From: Oligoflexia bacterium
GTDB lineage: Bacteria > Bdellovibrionota > UBA1018 > CAIPTA01 > JAALKR01
Length of the DNA: 56,231 bases
Reading direction: 5' to 3'
NCBI GenBank assembly: GCA_011087955.1
Contig: JAALKR010000011.1
Location: 1-56,231, forward strand
Of the stretch, positions 55,549-56,231 are shown piece after piece; position 1 is the stretch's first letter; every line of letters begins with the position of its first letter. The position numbers and the translations under genes were made by a program. The notes below the pieces were generated by a model, which saw only the letters and a program-made list of their open reading frames with translations, was not told where the DNA came from and did no database searches.

Positions 55549-56075
55549 TCGTAGTATTTGGCCTCAACCCATTTCTCAGGCAACTTCATTGACCGTGAAA
55601 GGTGTAATGCCTCGCTCGCAATGAGTTTATGTTCACCAAATTCAGATAGAGGGCCTCGCCAAGGTGATCCAATACAAATAGTCATTTTTTCCTCAGGGGA
55701 CGACTCAACTGCATGCGCATGACCACCATCTAATACGTAGACTCGATATTTATTCAGGACATAAACCTTTTCAAAATGCTCATCAAAAAAATACAAGCCG
55801 TCAATTTTGCCGCTCAATGCCACTCGCAACTTCTCTTGCATTGAACCCATTTCATCAGGACTTGTATCTATGTGCGGAGCGAGTGATTTTCCCGGCTCGG
55901 TTCGTAAGATAAACACTCTTGCCTCAGACGGCAGCAGTGGGAATATTTCTTTTTCTAAGTAACGTTGAAGCCTTGGAGTATTTTTCCCAGCCTCGCTCCA
56001 AACAAATGGTTCAGCATGGCTCATTGTATCCGTACCCATGCGGCCACCGAGATACGCCCAAAAGTTGTGGATCAT
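55545..56075 (-). CDS. Aspartyl/asparaginyl beta-hydroxylase-like oxygenase
   Basis: 176 residues of cupin type. Iron ligands are visible as His68-x-Asp70 (LAPHIDTSP) and a later His in GGHAHAVES (119 or 121). RVFILRTEPGKSLAPH is the family entry strand, and the arginine near SPWRG may hold 2-oxoglutarate. Such proteins hydroxylate Asp/Asn side chains or related substrates. It converges with the radical SAM genes and overlaps the last by 4 bases; a gene upstream on its own strand ends 3 bases before its ATG, so it is probably part of an operon that continues to the right. Confidence 0.78.
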   Translation of the reverse strand: MIHNFWAYLGGRMGTDTMSHAEPFVWSEAGKNTPRLQRYLEKEIFPLLPSEARVFILRTEPGKSLAPHIDTSPDEMGSMQEKLRVALSGKIDGLYFFDEHFEKVYVLNKYRVYVLDGGHAHAVESSPEEKMTICIGSPWRGPLSEFGEHKLIASEALHLSRSMKLPEKWVEAKYYD

Positions 56076-56078
56076 AGC

Positions 56079-56231
56079 CTAGGCAACTCCCTCTTGGTTG
56101 GATGAACTTTCTACTAAAACTCCGTCCTTGTAAAGGGCCCCTGATAAAAGTTTATCAATATCTTGGTAGCCTCTTATTAAATGCCATCACTTCTGCTGCA
56201 GTGACACTGCCTGCTCCTCTACTTGCTGCCG
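56079..56231 (-). other. End of an upstream gene, apparently interrupted by in-frame TGA
   Basis: On the minus strand a reading frame ends at 56079-56081 (TAG), 3 bases before the oxygenase ATG, which is normal operon spacing. Its last 34 codons (ending QEGVA) look coding and lack any ATG, GTG or TTG start. The same frame to the window edge has one TGA, after which it stays open. It may be a gene that ends at this TGA plus chance sequence, a gene with a nonsense change or a base error, or one that is frameshifted. The window edge prevents a decision. Confidence 0.35.

Noticed and set aside
1-56231. Prophage, insertion sequence, integron or CRISPR
   Set aside because: I found no transposase, integrase, phage structural gene, terminal inverted repeat or spaced direct-repeat array.

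Overview
The window looks like chromosome of a Gram-negative bacterium. It has TonB-type, Mla-type and lipoprotein genes for an outer membrane, a CDP-sugar cluster for surface polysaccharide, and a Tad-type secretin. The mix of a Gld-like ABC operon, paired M16 peptidases, an FHA-linked CpaF, several twitch-type radical SAM proteins and a pyrB/pyrC-like/carA set reminds me of Bdellovibrionota or related former Deltaproteobacteria. That placement is an inference from gene content only. I see no insertion sequence, prophage, CRISPR array or rRNA. One tRNA gene, tRNA-Val(UAC), is present. No gene-free gap exceeds about 230 bases.

Layout. 1-5700 (minus strand): xseB, tlyA, a patatin-like lipoprotein, mrcA and a TonB-like gene. 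5.8-9.3 kb: a small exported protein, a radical SAM protein and typA. 9.5-15 kb: tRNA-Val, lon and an active/inactive M16 peptidase pair. 15.1-20.2 kb: a partial Tad secretion locus with a TadB/TadC-like single polypeptide, a membrane protein with CXXCH, a kinase-like protein, an FHA-CpaF ATPase and a CpaC secretin. 20.3-24.8 kb: a 41-residue basic protein missed by normal length cut-offs, metK, a small membrane protein and valS. 24.8-28.9 kb: a vitamin K-dependent carboxylase-like membrane protein with hpt, a divergent AMP nucleosidase, and mreB. 28.9-35.6 kb (minus): lepA, a signal-peptidase-like gene, pyrB, a pyrC-like gene, carA and an unknown gene, all tightly packed. 35.7-39.7 kb: mlaE, mlaF, an mlaD-like gene with a repeat linker, a flavin reductase and a small protein. 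39.7-45.7 kb: a membrane glycosyltransferase-like protein, then rfbF, rfbG, an epimerase, rfbH and a glycosyltransferase, which together make and use a CDP-deoxyhexose. 45.7-50.3 kb (minus): a four-gene Gld-like ABC operon behind a strong promoter. 50.4-56.2 kb: four radical SAM genes, an Asp/Asn-hydroxylase-like oxygenase and the end of a further gene.

Three themes stand out. First, several proteins keep an enzyme fold but lose its catalytic residues: a patatin-like lipoprotein (Ser to Glu, Asp to Ser), a signal peptidase I homologue (Ser to Ala, Lys to Arg), a dihydroorotase homologue (metal ligands lost) and one M16 peptidase. Second, a phosphothreonine-binding FHA domain on the Tad motor ATPase is encoded next to and overlapping a protein-kinase-like gene, which suggests phospho-control of the machine. 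Third, the right-hand island has two near-identical radical SAM genes in inverted orientation around two more, and one copy carries a run of ten C near its start. The sequence therefore suggests a switchable (phase-variable or invertible) radical SAM modification system. Its substrate cannot be read from the DNA.
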